DNA of 64,000 nucleotides from the NCBI RefSeq assembly GCF_025766255.1, contig NW_026516677.1, positions 496,001 to 560,000 of the forward strand, in the 5' to 3' direction. The translations under genes were made by a program, and so were the position numbers. The stretch's first letter is position 1. Each line of letters begins with the position of its first letter. The notes under the pieces are model-generated. The model was not told the origin of the DNA, did not search any database, and was given only the letters and a program-made list of their open reading frames with translations. Positions 12,753 to 24,462 of the stretch are shown here, piece by piece. The stretch is from Zychaea mexicana (Eukaryota > Mucoromycota > Mucoromycetes > Mucorales > Lichtheimiaceae).

Positions 12753-15700
12753 TTAGAATCCTTGGTAGGATCCTTGATTGCTTGGTGGAGGTGGTCGTGC
12801 ACCAACGTACTGACCGGGAGATGAAGAAGGCTGGTTGCCCCATGGACCAGGCGCAGAGTTTCCTGGAGGAGCAGGTGGGGTACCAGGTTGGTCAGGACGG
12901 AATGACGGGTAGTATCCTCCAGCACCGGCTCTGGCGGGGGCTTCCTTGGAAGGATCAAAGTAATGTACATCTTGGCCAGAAATATCGGAACGGCTGCTGT
13001 AAGCATCGTCATCAAACTGAGGGTCGGCCAACAATCCGCGCTTGCTTTCGTCTTCATCGGGCGGTACCACAGAATGCATAAAGTGGACAGGACCCATTTC
13101 GCGTAATTGACGTTCCTTACGCTCGCGGCGCTTGTGTGCGCGGACACGCTTTCTTTCATAATCCTCCCAACGCTTCAATGGCACCGAGGATGGATCAAAT
13201 ACACCGTCCTTGTTGGCATGGTCGTCCTTGCCTTCGCCTTCAACCTTACGAGTTTCACCCCACGAGAAATCGTCAAAGTGCCAGAAGGAGTAGACGGGCA
13301 AGACAAAGTTCCAAATAGGAAGAGCCAACAGATACACGAACATCCAGCCGAGGTAGACCCATTTGTGCGTGGTCAACACGATCAGAACGGCAGGCGAGAA
13401 CAGCACAATGAGCAGCAGACAAAGCGGGATGGCGTTTTGGAAACTGGTGATTTGCGTACTGGCGATCGAAACAATCATAACCACGGTCAAACAGATGGCA
13501 ATAGGAAGGGTCAGTGTACCGATCAAATCCATCATGACGACAAACTGCATAGAGAAACAGAAGGTGCCGCAGAGGTTTCGGACAAGGACAAGCTCAAACA
13601 GGTTGTGGATGGTCGAGTTGATCCAACGACGACGCTGCGAGAGCAACACCTTGAATTCGTCAGGGACAATTGTTTTACAGATCTAAAAATACCACCATTT
13701 TTCATGCATTTGAGTGTGAGTGTCACGAAGAGTACAGGTTTACCCGATAGGAAGAGCACAATGTTGACTTACAGCTTGAGGAGTAAAGACCATCTTGCGG
13801 TAGGGGAAGTTTCGAAGCATGAGCGTGGTAAGGAAACGATCTTCACCGAGAAGAAGCAAGTTCTTCTGATGGAGCGTTTCAATGACGTTGGAGGAGTATT
13901 CCTGGACAATCTCGGGCTTTGTAATGATAGGCACCCAGTCGCCATCACCCTTGCGAGCCTTCAATCGGTACATACAGAAACAGCCAGGCAAACATGTGAC
14001 ACCACCAAAGACGGCTTCGAAACCTTTGGCCAGATGATGGGAAATGAAGTACTCGTACACCTGGATTGCGGTCACCCATGAATCGCGCTTGTTGGCGATC
14101 TTGGTTTCGCCACAGAGACCCATGATCAAGTTGTCGTTGACCATACAGTTGACCAGCAACCGCATCGACGTCTCATAAACCTTTGTATCAGCATCCACCT
14201 GTAAAGGAAGAGAGGAAAGGGTTAGCCCCTGACCGCAATAGGAGAGAGCAGAAATAAGCTAGCGTCCTAAGCCCCGCTTTAATTACCATCAAACACAACT
14301 CGAAATAATCGGGTGTGGCTCCCATCAAGTACGTGATCTTCTGGAACAAGTCGTAGTCGAGAGGCGTCATACGGTCATTGTAGGTGACGCGGCTGAAGAA
14401 GTTCATCAGGATAAGCTGCGAGTCACGCTTGCCACGGTTACCAGGCTTGGGTTTGCCCTGTTCTTCTGGACCACCGCATTTGACAACGAGAATCATAGGC
14501 ACCTTGTGGCCTTTGCACACTATAACATTATAATAATTAGAGGAGCGGGTTAATTAGTATTAAGGTTTTGAGCTACGATAAAAAAGGTTTTCTGGGCGGT
14601 GTCACCATACCATAATAGCCAGCATAGACCTTGGCCATGTTGTGCATCTTTGCGCCGTTGGCAACAGCAATGTAGGATTTGGGCTCGGGGTTCTTCATGG
14701 ACTCGTCGTCAAAGGTCATTAAGCTCAAGCACATGTCAGGCGTGGTCATCGTTTCACCGTGGCCAGTGATGATACCGTCGGCAATCAAAAACAAGAGCTT
14801 GCGATCGTCGGGATAGTCTGTTGCAGACAACGACTCGACGGTGGCACGAATACCTTCTGTGTTTTCGGAATAGCAGGTGACCAGCACAACGGAATACAGA
14901 TCGTTGCCCACCTCAATGTTCTTGCGCACAGCACCGGCGATAGGTCCTCCAATGGCGCCGGGCGAGCTCTTGATACTGGACATTTCCATCGTGTTGTTTG
15001 GATGCACCACAGCTGCGGAACTGGGAAGGGGAGGCGGAGTCTTGGACAAGCGGCGGGAAATAAACCAGGCGAAGATCAGCGCCATACCGAATCGAACAAG
15101 AACGACCGCAAGCACAGAGCCCAGGGCGAAGAACAAGACAAGTTGCGAGGCGAAACAGCCGGGCGTGTCCTTGTCAATAAAGCCAGCACGGTACTTTTCT
15201 TTCATACAGCCCATGGCTGCTTCGTATTCGCTTCGGTGTTGGAACATTTTGGTGGCATCGCGACCACCTTCGGCATACGACTGATTGAGAACATCGCGGA
15301 TGAGTTCATCGAGAGGGTCGCCGGCAAGGGCAGTTGGGTTGGCTGCCATGTACGGGCCCATGTTGAGCACATTGCCGTCCAAGACGAAATAGTTGGTCAA
15401 GTTCGAACTGGCCAAAAAGTTCCAGTCGTAGCCGACTTTGCGCGAGGTGTTGGTGATGCTCAAGGTGTCAAAGGTGGTTTGGTCCATTGTGCCCAGTGAG
15501 CAGCCGCCGTTGCCGTTGGCTGCAGTGCATGGGTCAAAGGTGACAGCGGTGAAGGCGTTGGTGGTAGGGTTGCCAGTGTCTAGACAGGATGGTATAGAGG
15601 CTCCATGGGTGAAATAGTTGGTGATATCCGTGCCAGGTACCGAGGCGTAGTCGTAAAGGTTGACGCTGCCAGTAGCTTCTGCAGTCGATATGTTAAACTG

Positions 15701-16508
15701 CCATCCGTTGATGCCCAGCAAGCTAGCTGTTGTTGTAGTAAAGAGTAAATGTAACAGTCAGCATCCATCATCCATTTGCATAGATTATTACAGCACATTT
15801 TTCTCTTCTCTTCGTCCTCCTGAACCCCCCTTCTTTTTTTTTGCGTTATCCCAAGTGATTTCTTTTCTTCCTCTTCAAACTCCAATGCTACTATTGGCTG
15901 CTACTGTTTGCTCCCTTCTTCTTACCACTGCTTGCGGTATCGTTATACGCAGCAAAGTTTCCCATGTTGTTGGATGATTCGGGGGGGCACAAGACTCGAG
16001 CAAGACCGACAACGATGAAAGCGACGATACCACCCATGCACGCAATAATAAAACACAAGGCGATTTTCTCGCGCCAGGCTTGCTGCATGCTCTTGTCGGG
16101 CATCTTGCATGCCTTGAGCATGGAAGGCAAGGCCCAGAACGTGACGATTCTCGAGAACAAGACCCACGGATCAAATGCACTGCGGGACTTTTCGCTCTTG
16201 CCCGTTAATAACGGTGGTGGTTCCTGATACCGCTCAGGTCGGATCAGCGTGCGGCCACGCTGGATATTCTGGCCCGCATTGGCAATGCCGTTTGCGCCGC
16301 CGGGTACGATGCGTCGAGTGGGTGCACGGCCGAGTGTGGTTTGTTTGCGACCGAGTCCAACATTGGCGGCGCCTGCGTTGTTAAAGTTTGTCGTGGTCGA
16401 GACGCCGTACGCGTAGTCGTTATTATGGCCCGGTGGTGGTGGTCCTTGAGGAGGAGGAGGACCACCGTCGCCTCCGCCGGCAGCCTCGTAGTGCACTCCT
16501 GGTGGCAT
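12753..16508 (-). CDS. Chitin synthase, class IV (division 2)
   Basis: GT2 processive membrane enzyme polymerising UDP-GlcNAc into chitin. Exons on the minus strand 15926-16508, 14611-15726, 14287-14519, 13773-14198, 12753-13682 close to 1095 residues. N-terminus: Gly/Pro-rich cytosolic stretch, then a helix pair ([32 protein letters not shown]). A long lumenal segment with NTS/NLT sites follows, as in class IV enzymes, then a second helix group ([17 protein letters not shown]) and the catalytic domain: VTCYSE, DGII, VDADT, GEDRFLT and QRRRW. C-terminal helices end in a charged and Pro-rich cytosolic tail. There is no myosin motor. It faces the chitin deacetylase tail to tail. Class IV rather than V is judged by domain order and length. 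Confidence 0.95.
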
Positions 16509-17537
16509 TTAAATGGATAATATATAAGTGGTAGTGGTAGTGGTCAAGAGAAAGGAAAGGAAGTTATAATAAAAAGAAAAGAAAAGAGGGACTGTAGACT
16601 GGTAGAACGATGATATATACAATATATATAAAAGGACAGCTGGGGGCGCCACGAGGGACTACCAAATATAAAAGATTTGGAAAGGAAAGAGGAGGGAAGG
16701 AGAGCAAGGAAAGGTTCGATATATAAAAATAGCCACAACTGACAGCGAGAACTCATGCACGAATACCTGTTCATTTGCGGACGGCAAATGAGCTTTCCTC
16801 TTTAGTGCACCCGGACTGTGCTCTTCTGCGCCCCGCTTCACACTCCACTCTATCCTGTGTGTTACCATCCCCAATCACCAATACACCCACCTGCCATCAA
16901 CAAAGTTGTTATGGGAAAGCCACTTGATAGCGTGATCTAGATCTACTAAGCCTTTATTGCCCCACTGCCACAAAGAAATCCTTTACCTTACTTGATCACT
17001 TGCACAAGAATGAAAGAGAACTAAGCCACCGCCCTCTCTAGAAACGACTTTCATTCTTTGATGCGTCCCAACGAAAAAGGCCACAAGTAAAACAACAAAA
17101 AAGTGGCATCGTACTTTTTTAATCTGGTAAGCTCCGCAAAATACAAGAGATGTTGTTCATTAGGGCGGCCCTCATACTGGATTGACCTGGAACATCGGGT
17201 TTTCTTCCACTCCCCCCTCGCTCTCTCTCATCAGCTGGGCGAGACCCCCATCATGTCATACATTTGCCAATAAAATATGTTGTTAATCAACTCACAATGA
17301 AAAACTAAAGGATTTGCGTGTGCTACATACCACATATCGCACAAACTTCATCATCATCATCTCAGTGGGTCCTTGGGACTATATATATAGAGAGAGTTGG
17401 TGTATATATTGTACAAAAGAAAAAGAAAGATTTACAGGGTTGGATATGATAATGCGAAATATTTATAGAATCTACTACTGCTACTACTATCTACATCTGA
17501 GCCCAGAAAGAAAAACTTGGAAGAACACGTTCAGGTT
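16509..17537. other. Intergenic: chitin synthase promoter side and channel gene 3' side
   Basis: About 1 kb with purine-rich tracts (16545-16720) and TATATA runs. It should hold the chitin synthase promoter and 5' UTR and the 3' UTR of the channel gene. ORFs in it are short and unconvincing. Confidence 0.5.
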
Positions 17538-20500
17538 TTATCGTCCAGTTGTTGCAGAAACTGCTTGTGATCCTTGTGCAAAAGACTGTGGTGTCACAGA
17601 CATAATACTGCTGCTCCCATTACTATTGCCAGCCTGCTGGTTATTAGTAGTGCTACTGCCAAGGAACGGTTGCTCAACAGCAGATTGGGTGAAGCGCTGA
17701 GCAGGCAACTCGTATCGGATACCGAGCTCCGTCAAGATATCCTTGACTGCGATCAAGAACTATACAAAGCCATTTAAAACAACAACAACAACAGCAGCAG
17801 ACAAAGAGAGAGAGTAAGAAACATGTGGCCCCATTGTATATCCCGCGCTTTCTTCTAATATGTTGCTGTTCTTGTTTGTTTTGTGGCACCCCCGGTCCTC
17901 CTTTAAGCCAGATCAAATATTCCTCACCTTCGTTCGTCGCTGAAATCTTTTACCGAGATCCTGCCAATTGCCTTTGTGTGGCAGCCACATAGTCAAAATG
18001 ATTTGGTTGACATCGATGATATCAGTGACACGCATATCAAACCCTGGCGCATAGTCGCGCGATTCGCCATTCACCCAATCGGTAAGGCGTTTGCTCAACA
18101 GCATCAACCGGTCCGTAGGGGTTCGGAAATCGATGTTGATCACGATCGATTCGCCCATATCGCCAGAGCGGCGCACGTTGACAATGAGTTTGGTCATTAG
18201 CACTGTGGTAGGTGCATAGACTTGCTGACCATCGCCTCGACTGATTGATTGCGATACATGATGCATATCATGCGTCGAGGTAAAATTGGTTAGAAGCGAT
18301 GTTCAATATAGGCTTATAAGGTAATAGGGTGAAAGGAGGGGGAAAATAATAACTTACATAAACACGGTTCCCATCAAGCCAAGCTCATGGACAAGCAAGA
18401 ACTGGTCATCAATAAGGAGGTAGTCACCTGCATCATAGGGATGCTGCAAAAATAAGTGAGAGAGAGAAAAAAGAAAGAGTTAGTAAGAGAGAGAAAACGA
18501 GTATTATTATGTGTGTACTGCGTTGAAAACCATGTGGAACCCTAGTTAATTAATAAAATAAAAACAGAAAAGGGCCTTCTTACCGTTACAAAAAGGAACA
18601 TGACACTTTCAAAGGTATTTTTGCACGAATTGCCAAAGATGAACGTCAGTGCCAGCAAGAACGAGCCGAGGGGTACCAGGGCTTGCCAAAGATCAACATT
18701 AAAAATGGCAAGGGATATAAAGACGGTGGAAGCGACACTGATAATCAGTAGCATGGTATCGATTTTGCCCAAGGCCTGGCTGGTATCCCGCATCGACTGG
18801 GCCAGCGCCTTGCGCTCCTTGTAGATCCGTAGTACAGTGTCACGGAACTCGCGCCGCGTTAAATTACCATTGCCATCTCTGTCAAACACAGCAAAGGCCT
18901 TTTCTGCCTCCTCCCGGTTGTGAAAATACGGCTCAAAGTGATGCATGTCCAGCGACGTCTTGGACTCTTCTTCGTTCGTCAAAGGAGCTACGAAGCTAGC
19001 ATGGGGGAAAGCGAGCGAATAAAAAAGCTTCTTGGCCACTTTTTTTGCATACTCGTTTGAGTTGATGTCCACCTTGTTGCGGTCGATCCGGCTCCGCACT
19101 TGAGGTTGGTCGGTCAGGACAATGTTCTGAACTGCCCAAGAATCTCCGCACCAGTGTTGTGTCGTTTGTACTCGGGTCTTCCGTCCACGCTTGTGCTGTA
19201 CCCAGTATTACCATCAGAAGCGGCAGTAGTGGTATGGTCGGCAGCACTGTCGCTGCTTTTTTCCGATGAACCGCTGTTGGGACGACGGCTTCGTAAACGA
19301 CCATTGGCTTCGGGCCTCGATTTGCGGGCTTCGGATTTGCTCAAGGTATCAAGTACTGGTATAACATTTTTTGATCAGCAGAAACATTCCAGCCAGCCAA
19401 GCAGGCAGTAGTGGGTTGGTGCGTACAGAAATTCCATCATCACACTTTTTTTTGTGAAACTCTTACTTTTAAGGGCATGCTTATTCTCTCGAAGTCGGTC
19501 GCTGAATGCTTCGCGATGAAATCGGGTTGCTATTAAGTGATATATCGCTTGCTTAGTATAATGCAACGTAGACAAGAAAAAAAACCAAGAAAGTGTAGGT
19601 TCTTATTACCGATAACCTGTACAACGACCTTCTGAGCAAACAGCCAGCAGCTAGCGACAAAAATGCAGGCAAACACTTTGGTAATGACGGCCGAGTAGCT
19701 TTGGTCTTTGACAGACTATTTATAGATCGTTTCATTGTGTTAATACCAGTAGAGCGAGGTTTCCAGAGTGTATGTGGGGGGGGGGAGCGGGGAGATACGA
19801 TGCAGCGTTGCGGTTTAGGCCGATTATAGAAAGTTGGTGGCTGACTTACGTTATACGGATAATCCAGTAAGAATGCCCAAGAGCCCCAGTTCCATGAGGC
19901 CAAGATAAGAATCATCAAATATCGTTTTAAGCTCATGTAATACTGTCCCGTATTAAAAAAGAAGAAAAAACAGAGTTTGAGTATGTGAGTGTGTATGTGT
20001 CGTACCGACGATCTTGTGTATCCACCCTCCTTCCCATTATATTGTATTTTTCCTTACCTCCATGGACGATTTTACTTTCTCCGAACGTCTTCCTTTAAAC
20101 ACTTTGGTCCACAAGGACACAACGGCAGGGACGGACTCGACAATGACAGCACAGATCCAGGCGGCGCAATGAAGAGAAGCAGCCCAGTAGAGCCAGAGCT
20201 GCAGGTTGCTACGCACGTTTTTGAAATCCGGATCGGCCCTTTCGTCGTCTGTAGGCACGGGGAGCAGCTGGTTCACACACACGGCGGGAGTGATGAAGAC
20301 GCACGAACCAACCAGCGCCAAGATGAACCGTTTTGCAAAAGGAGAAAGGTAGCTCCAGCAGCATGGTCGGCGCATTGCATCCTGGATTCTCTGTTTGGTG
20401 GTTTTGCGACGCTTTGGCCGTGGCTGGTCTGGATCGTCGTTCCAGTCAAACTCGTCGTCGTCATCGTCGTTGTTTCCATGGTTACTATCATTTTTGTCGT

Positions 20501-21047
20501 CGTTGTTGTCGTGGTTATTGTTGTCATAGTTTTTGTGGCTATGGGGATGGGAATCATGATGGTTGTTGTCAATGTCGTCAAGGTGGTGGTAGTTATTTTC
20601 CAGTTGCTGCTTCTCGGAACTTTGTAATGGATCGTCTTCCTGCAGACGATGACGATGGTGGAAGAAAGGACTTTTTTGTCGTAGCTCCGAATCATCTGCA
20701 AGCCGGACATCATCATAATCATCATCCTCGTTGCCTTTGTGCATGTCAACAATGTGATCATCTATGGCAGGCATCGGGGCCGGGTCTGCAGTTTATTTTT
20801 TCTTTTTTAGAGTTCCACACACGTACATACATGAATGCACACTGTACACCAACCATACACACACTGTACACGAGATGGGGGAGAGGAAAGGGGGGGGAGG
20901 GCAGGACAACAGAACGGATGGTGGAACACAAACACACTGCCCCCATCCAGTAGTTTTGTTTACGCTTCCCTGCTGTTGCTTATTACTATTACCTGTCATC
21001 AAACTCTTTGACTCGTCCGGATGAATGCGCACAGACTTCTTGCCCAT
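17538..21047 (-). CDS. EF-hand MscS-like mechanosensitive ion channel (Msy1/Msy2 type)
   Basis: Fungal MscS-family channel of internal membranes (ER/nuclear envelope in fission yeast) that handles Ca2+ under hypo-osmotic stress. Ten exons close to 785 residues: 20993-21047, 20058-20785, 19850-19942, 19610-19715, 19467-19529, 19212-19355, 18584-19131, 18358-18443, 17928-18240, 17538-17759. The N-terminus is a very Asp/His/Asn-rich cytosolic region (about 20450-20760), followed by helices (FILALVGSCVFITPAV; MILILASWNWGSWAFLL; ITKVFACIFVAASCW-like). An EF-hand loop, DRDGNGNLTRREF, sits just before the pore region (LLALTFIFGNS), followed by the beta domain with DYLLIDDQF and YAPTTVLMTK. The EF-hand loop keeps its acidic ligands, suggesting Ca2+ regulation. 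A Gln/Ser-rich tail ends the protein. Confidence 0.93.
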
Positions 21048-21721
21048 GATGACGGAAACAAAAATAACGGGAGGAGAAAAAAGAGGCCCTGCGCGGCTTA
21101 CCCAGCAAAACTAACTTTTATATTGGGAGCGGGAACGGATGTTTCAGTTGCCACTGGGACCAACATAGAGAGAGAGAGAGAGGAATGATCATGATTCGCT
21201 CAAGCCCAGCAACCAAAAAAAAAATTTCCAGGAGGTCCAGAACGAACTGTCGGTTAGGCAGCAGCAAAGCAGCAGAAGCAATCAGCAATCAGTAGTAAGG
21301 GGGCGGACCGTAAATTTTGGTTCGACAGTGTTAGGGTGCCCTGGGTAGCGTGATCTTTGGGTTGCAGGTGTAACCAGGGAGTCAAAAAGAAGGCATTGTG
21401 CAAAGTGTGTGTACAAGCGTGGTGAGTAGCGAGTGAGCACCGAGGGGGACTCCTGACAGAATATGGCAATGTGTGTGTGTGTCATTGCCAAAGAGACAAG
21501 GCTTTGTTAGTGACTACTGACAGTGCATATAAAACGCCAACTTGTTTTCGTTGCCCTTTCCTCTCTCTTCACTTCACTTCTCTTCACTTTTAGCAACTCA
21601 CGCACTTCCTTTCTTTTCCTCTTTTTCTTGTGCCGGCTCACACTTTCTCTCTTCTTCTTCCAATCCAACCCAAAACCACACACACTCTTTTCTACCTTTA
21701 CATAAACAACCACTAGCAATA
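21048..21721. promoter_or_regulatory. Divergent promoter, channel gene / homeodomain gene
   Basis: 674 bp between two start codons facing apart. It contains an AG run near 21169-21182, a GT run near 21470-21481, a TATA box (TATAAAA, 21528-21534) on the plus strand, then a strongly CT-rich leader up to the ATG at 21722. The TATA and CT-rich leader fit a regulated plus-strand promoter; the leader frame is open but has no ATG before 21722. Confidence 0.6.
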
Positions 21722-23365
21722 ATGCTCAACAAGTACAGACACCGAACCAATTCCGGCGCAGTCCCTTCCTGCCCGACCATGTTCCCTCCGGCTGTCATGG
21801 CACCACCAACAGCACCCACTCGAAAACGCACCCATCTGAAGCCAAGCCAAGTCGCCGTGCTCCAGGAGTCCTTTGTCACCAACCCACTTCCGGAGGCCCC
21901 CATGCGCAGCCGGCTGGCCCGGGAACTTGGTGTCACCGAGCGCACCATTCAAATCTGGTTCCAAAACCGCCGTGCCAAAGCTCGTAAATTGGATGCCATC
22001 TCCAGTAACTGCCCCGGCGGCTCTGGTAAAATCCCCTCGCTCATGCCAAATGTCAGAACCGGCTGGATTGAGCCACCTCAACGTAGCAACACGCCCCAAC
22101 GATACCAAGCCACATTTCGTACAATGATGACTCCTGAACGGTTTGAAGAAATGCAACAACAACAACAGCAACAACAGCAACAGCAACAGCAACAGCAACA
22201 ACAGCAGCAGCAACATCTAGAACACCAGCAACAGGACAACAATAACAACGCGTCTTGGCCGCAACAGCAACAACAGCAACGCAAACGTCCCCGTTCGTAC
22301 TCCAAGCCTGAAACAGCCTGTGTGCAGTTGTTGCAAGAGGAAGAAAATGATGCGATTCCTCGTGCCATGTCGGAAGGCACGGATCGGATAATACCTAAAC
22401 AAGGTAAACAGGGAGGGCCTTTTCCAGAACTCCGCACAATCTTCTTCTCTCCCCTATTTACATAGCACTGTCTATTAAGCTGCAGAAGCAAAAGCCTATA
22501 CTAATTACATGTAATGAATGTCCATTTTAATCTGATAGGACCGAACGCTGAAATCAATTTTCCAGTGGCAGCCTTGCGCGTCGGCAGCTGGGCAAGATTT
22601 GCAGGCATGCGCGATCAGCAATGGGATCTCGTGTGTTACGCACACCAACGCCAGTTGATCTGGCATATCCAAGATGACGGCCACCAGTTCCGCATTCAAA
22701 TCGACTTTAGCGCTATCCGCCAGCTGGTGCTCACGTCTGAAGTGCAGGAAGACATGACCATGGCCGACCAGCTTCAGATTCATCTGGACCATGCTGGCGA
22801 CTTGACCTTCTCCATGTGGCGAGCCGGTATTGACCACGACTGGATCCGTTGCGGCGACTTTTCCGAAAACAAGCAGGCCACCTACCAGGCTGTCCATGTG
22901 TTGCAGGGCAACTATGACATGCTTCGCCAAGCGCTCCTGCAGATGTTCAGCCAATCGCCTGACATGTTCTCAAAGTGTACGATGGCCATGCCCGAGGTGC
23001 CACCGCTCGACTTGTGTCGCGATTTCACCTTATCGCCCTCGGCTACCCCTGAACCAGCCATGACAACAGCAGCTGTTGCTGCTTATGCTGCAGTCGCAAA
23101 TACTTCCGCCGCCGCCGCCACCACCAACAGCGCTGTCGCACCCAATTGGATGCTTCAGGAGGCTGCCGCTGCTCCTCCTCCTTGTTCTTCTTCTACCTCC
23201 TCGTATCTCCCCAAGTCGATTGATGAAAATGCTTGGCTGCATCAGCAGCATCAGCAGCAGCCCTGGGACAACTCTTGGCACATGCTTCAACAGCAGCAGC
23301 AATCACAACAGCATCATCATCATCATCAATCATTTGCTCCGTCCATGGAGGTCAATTTTTTGTGA
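21722..23365 (+). CDS. Homeodomain transcription factor, polyQ
   Basis: Nuclear DNA-binding regulator. Exons 21722-22403 and 22539-23365 close to 502 residues. A homeodomain at about residues 33-92 starts RKRTHLKPSQ and has recognition helix IQIWFQNRRAKARKL, including the invariant W-F-N-R. It is followed by 20 consecutive Gln (22154-22213) and a second Gln run. Exon 2 carries a folded-looking region beginning FPVAALRVGSWARF and running to about LLQMFSQ; a comparable block with a G-S/T-W core follows the homeodomain in fungal proteins of the Phx1/Pah1 type, so I infer the same architecture. The C-terminus is Ala, Ser, Gln and His rich, typical of activation domains. It is not a TALE homeodomain, as there is no three-residue loop insertion visible. 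Targets unknown. Confidence 0.9.
22154..22213 (+). repeat. CAA/CAG repeat coding polyglutamine
   Basis: Twenty Gln codons (60 bp) of mixed CAA and CAG inside the homeodomain gene. Mixed codons slow length change, but such tracts are often polymorphic between strains. Confidence 0.95.
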
Positions 23366-24462
23366 TAAAGCATCGCAACGTTCACACATAGTACACACAC
23401 GCACACATCTTTCATTGTCTTTGCCTGGTGCAAATTCGTCTTTTTTCTTTTTCTTTTTTGTGATTTACCGTGTCCATATTTCCTCCCGTAGCGTATACAT
23501 ATCCTTTTTGAGACATCTTCTTATAACCAACGCCTTTTTTCTTTCTCTTTACATATCGTACATATCACTTTTCTTTCTCCTTTCCCCCTTCTTCTTTTAC
23601 CCAACCATCCGGTCGTTTGTGTGTATCGCAAATGTACATACCGCATACAGCAGCAGCATTTCAGCAACAGAAGAAAAACGGTTTCATATTTTAGCATTAT
23701 TTATTATCTCCCCCCTTTCATTACATTGAGGAAAAATAAAAATTATTGATCATGCAAATCTCACTTACTCCTAATCATTCTCCCACACTTTCAATCTCGA
23801 CTTTTGTACTTTTTTATCCACATGGTGATCCACTCCACAGGTCGTTGCACAACAAGCTATGCATTGCTGCTGTTGTTGTTGTTTTTCGAGCATCATCATC
23901 CCTCTTGTCTTTGATGTCCGTCTTGCCTGCTATGTAATGGTTGCTATCTATGCTACCACATATATTACCTCTCAATACTGTATACGCATGGATAACATAG
24001 CAGCAGCAACATGAAATGGTGCCACCCGTCAGAGCCCCCTTTGGACCAGCCTTATAGAGAGAGCTCAGTCAATATGTGTAATTGCTCTTATCTTGGTCAA
24101 ACAGAAAAAAAAAATTGCTCACATGATATAGTCAAAGCTGTGAGGGTGAGTCAGTCAGTCAGTCAGTCAGTCCATCGATTGTCAAAAAAAGACACGTCAC
24201 TACTAAAGCCCGCGACTATTTTTTTCTCCAATTCTGCTGCGACGGCCTCTACTGTCATAGCGAGTTTTTTTTTTGTTGCTTTCGATTCCAGTTTGCGGAT
24301 TCACACTCTCTTTTTCTTTCTTTAAAAAAGTAAGCATCATTCGTGACACTCGCCTGTAAAAGAACGTTATCAAGGCTAGACATTTTGGCAGAATTTCGAG
24401 AATCAGGAAAAAAAAACTGACTTTGCCACTATTATTAGGCCAAAAAAAAGTAATCATTAATA
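23366..24462. other. Intergenic region with short tetranucleotide repeat
   Basis: 1.1 kb between the homeodomain gene and eIF2-gamma. Starts with a CT-rich 3' UTR-like stretch; holds a (TCAG)5 run at 24151-24170. No gene supported. Confidence 0.55.

Noticed and set aside
13107..14081. 324-codon plus-strand ORF across the chitin synthase 3' half
   Set aside because: Antisense shadow; it crosses an intron of the real gene and has random composition.
14759..15499. 246-codon plus-strand ORF inside the chitin synthase
   Set aside because: It is the antisense of a conserved catalytic exon; no family features of its own.
19114..19211. Frame change between channel exons 6 and 7, taken at first for a frameshift
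   Set aside because: An 80-nt intron (GTAATA donor at 19211, GGCAG acceptor at 19132) restores the frame exactly.
20273..20761. 162-codon Thr/Met-rich frame overlapping the channel N-terminus
   Set aside because: Alternative frame of the Asp/His/Asn-rich coding repeat; the other frame is spliced in phase to the channel.
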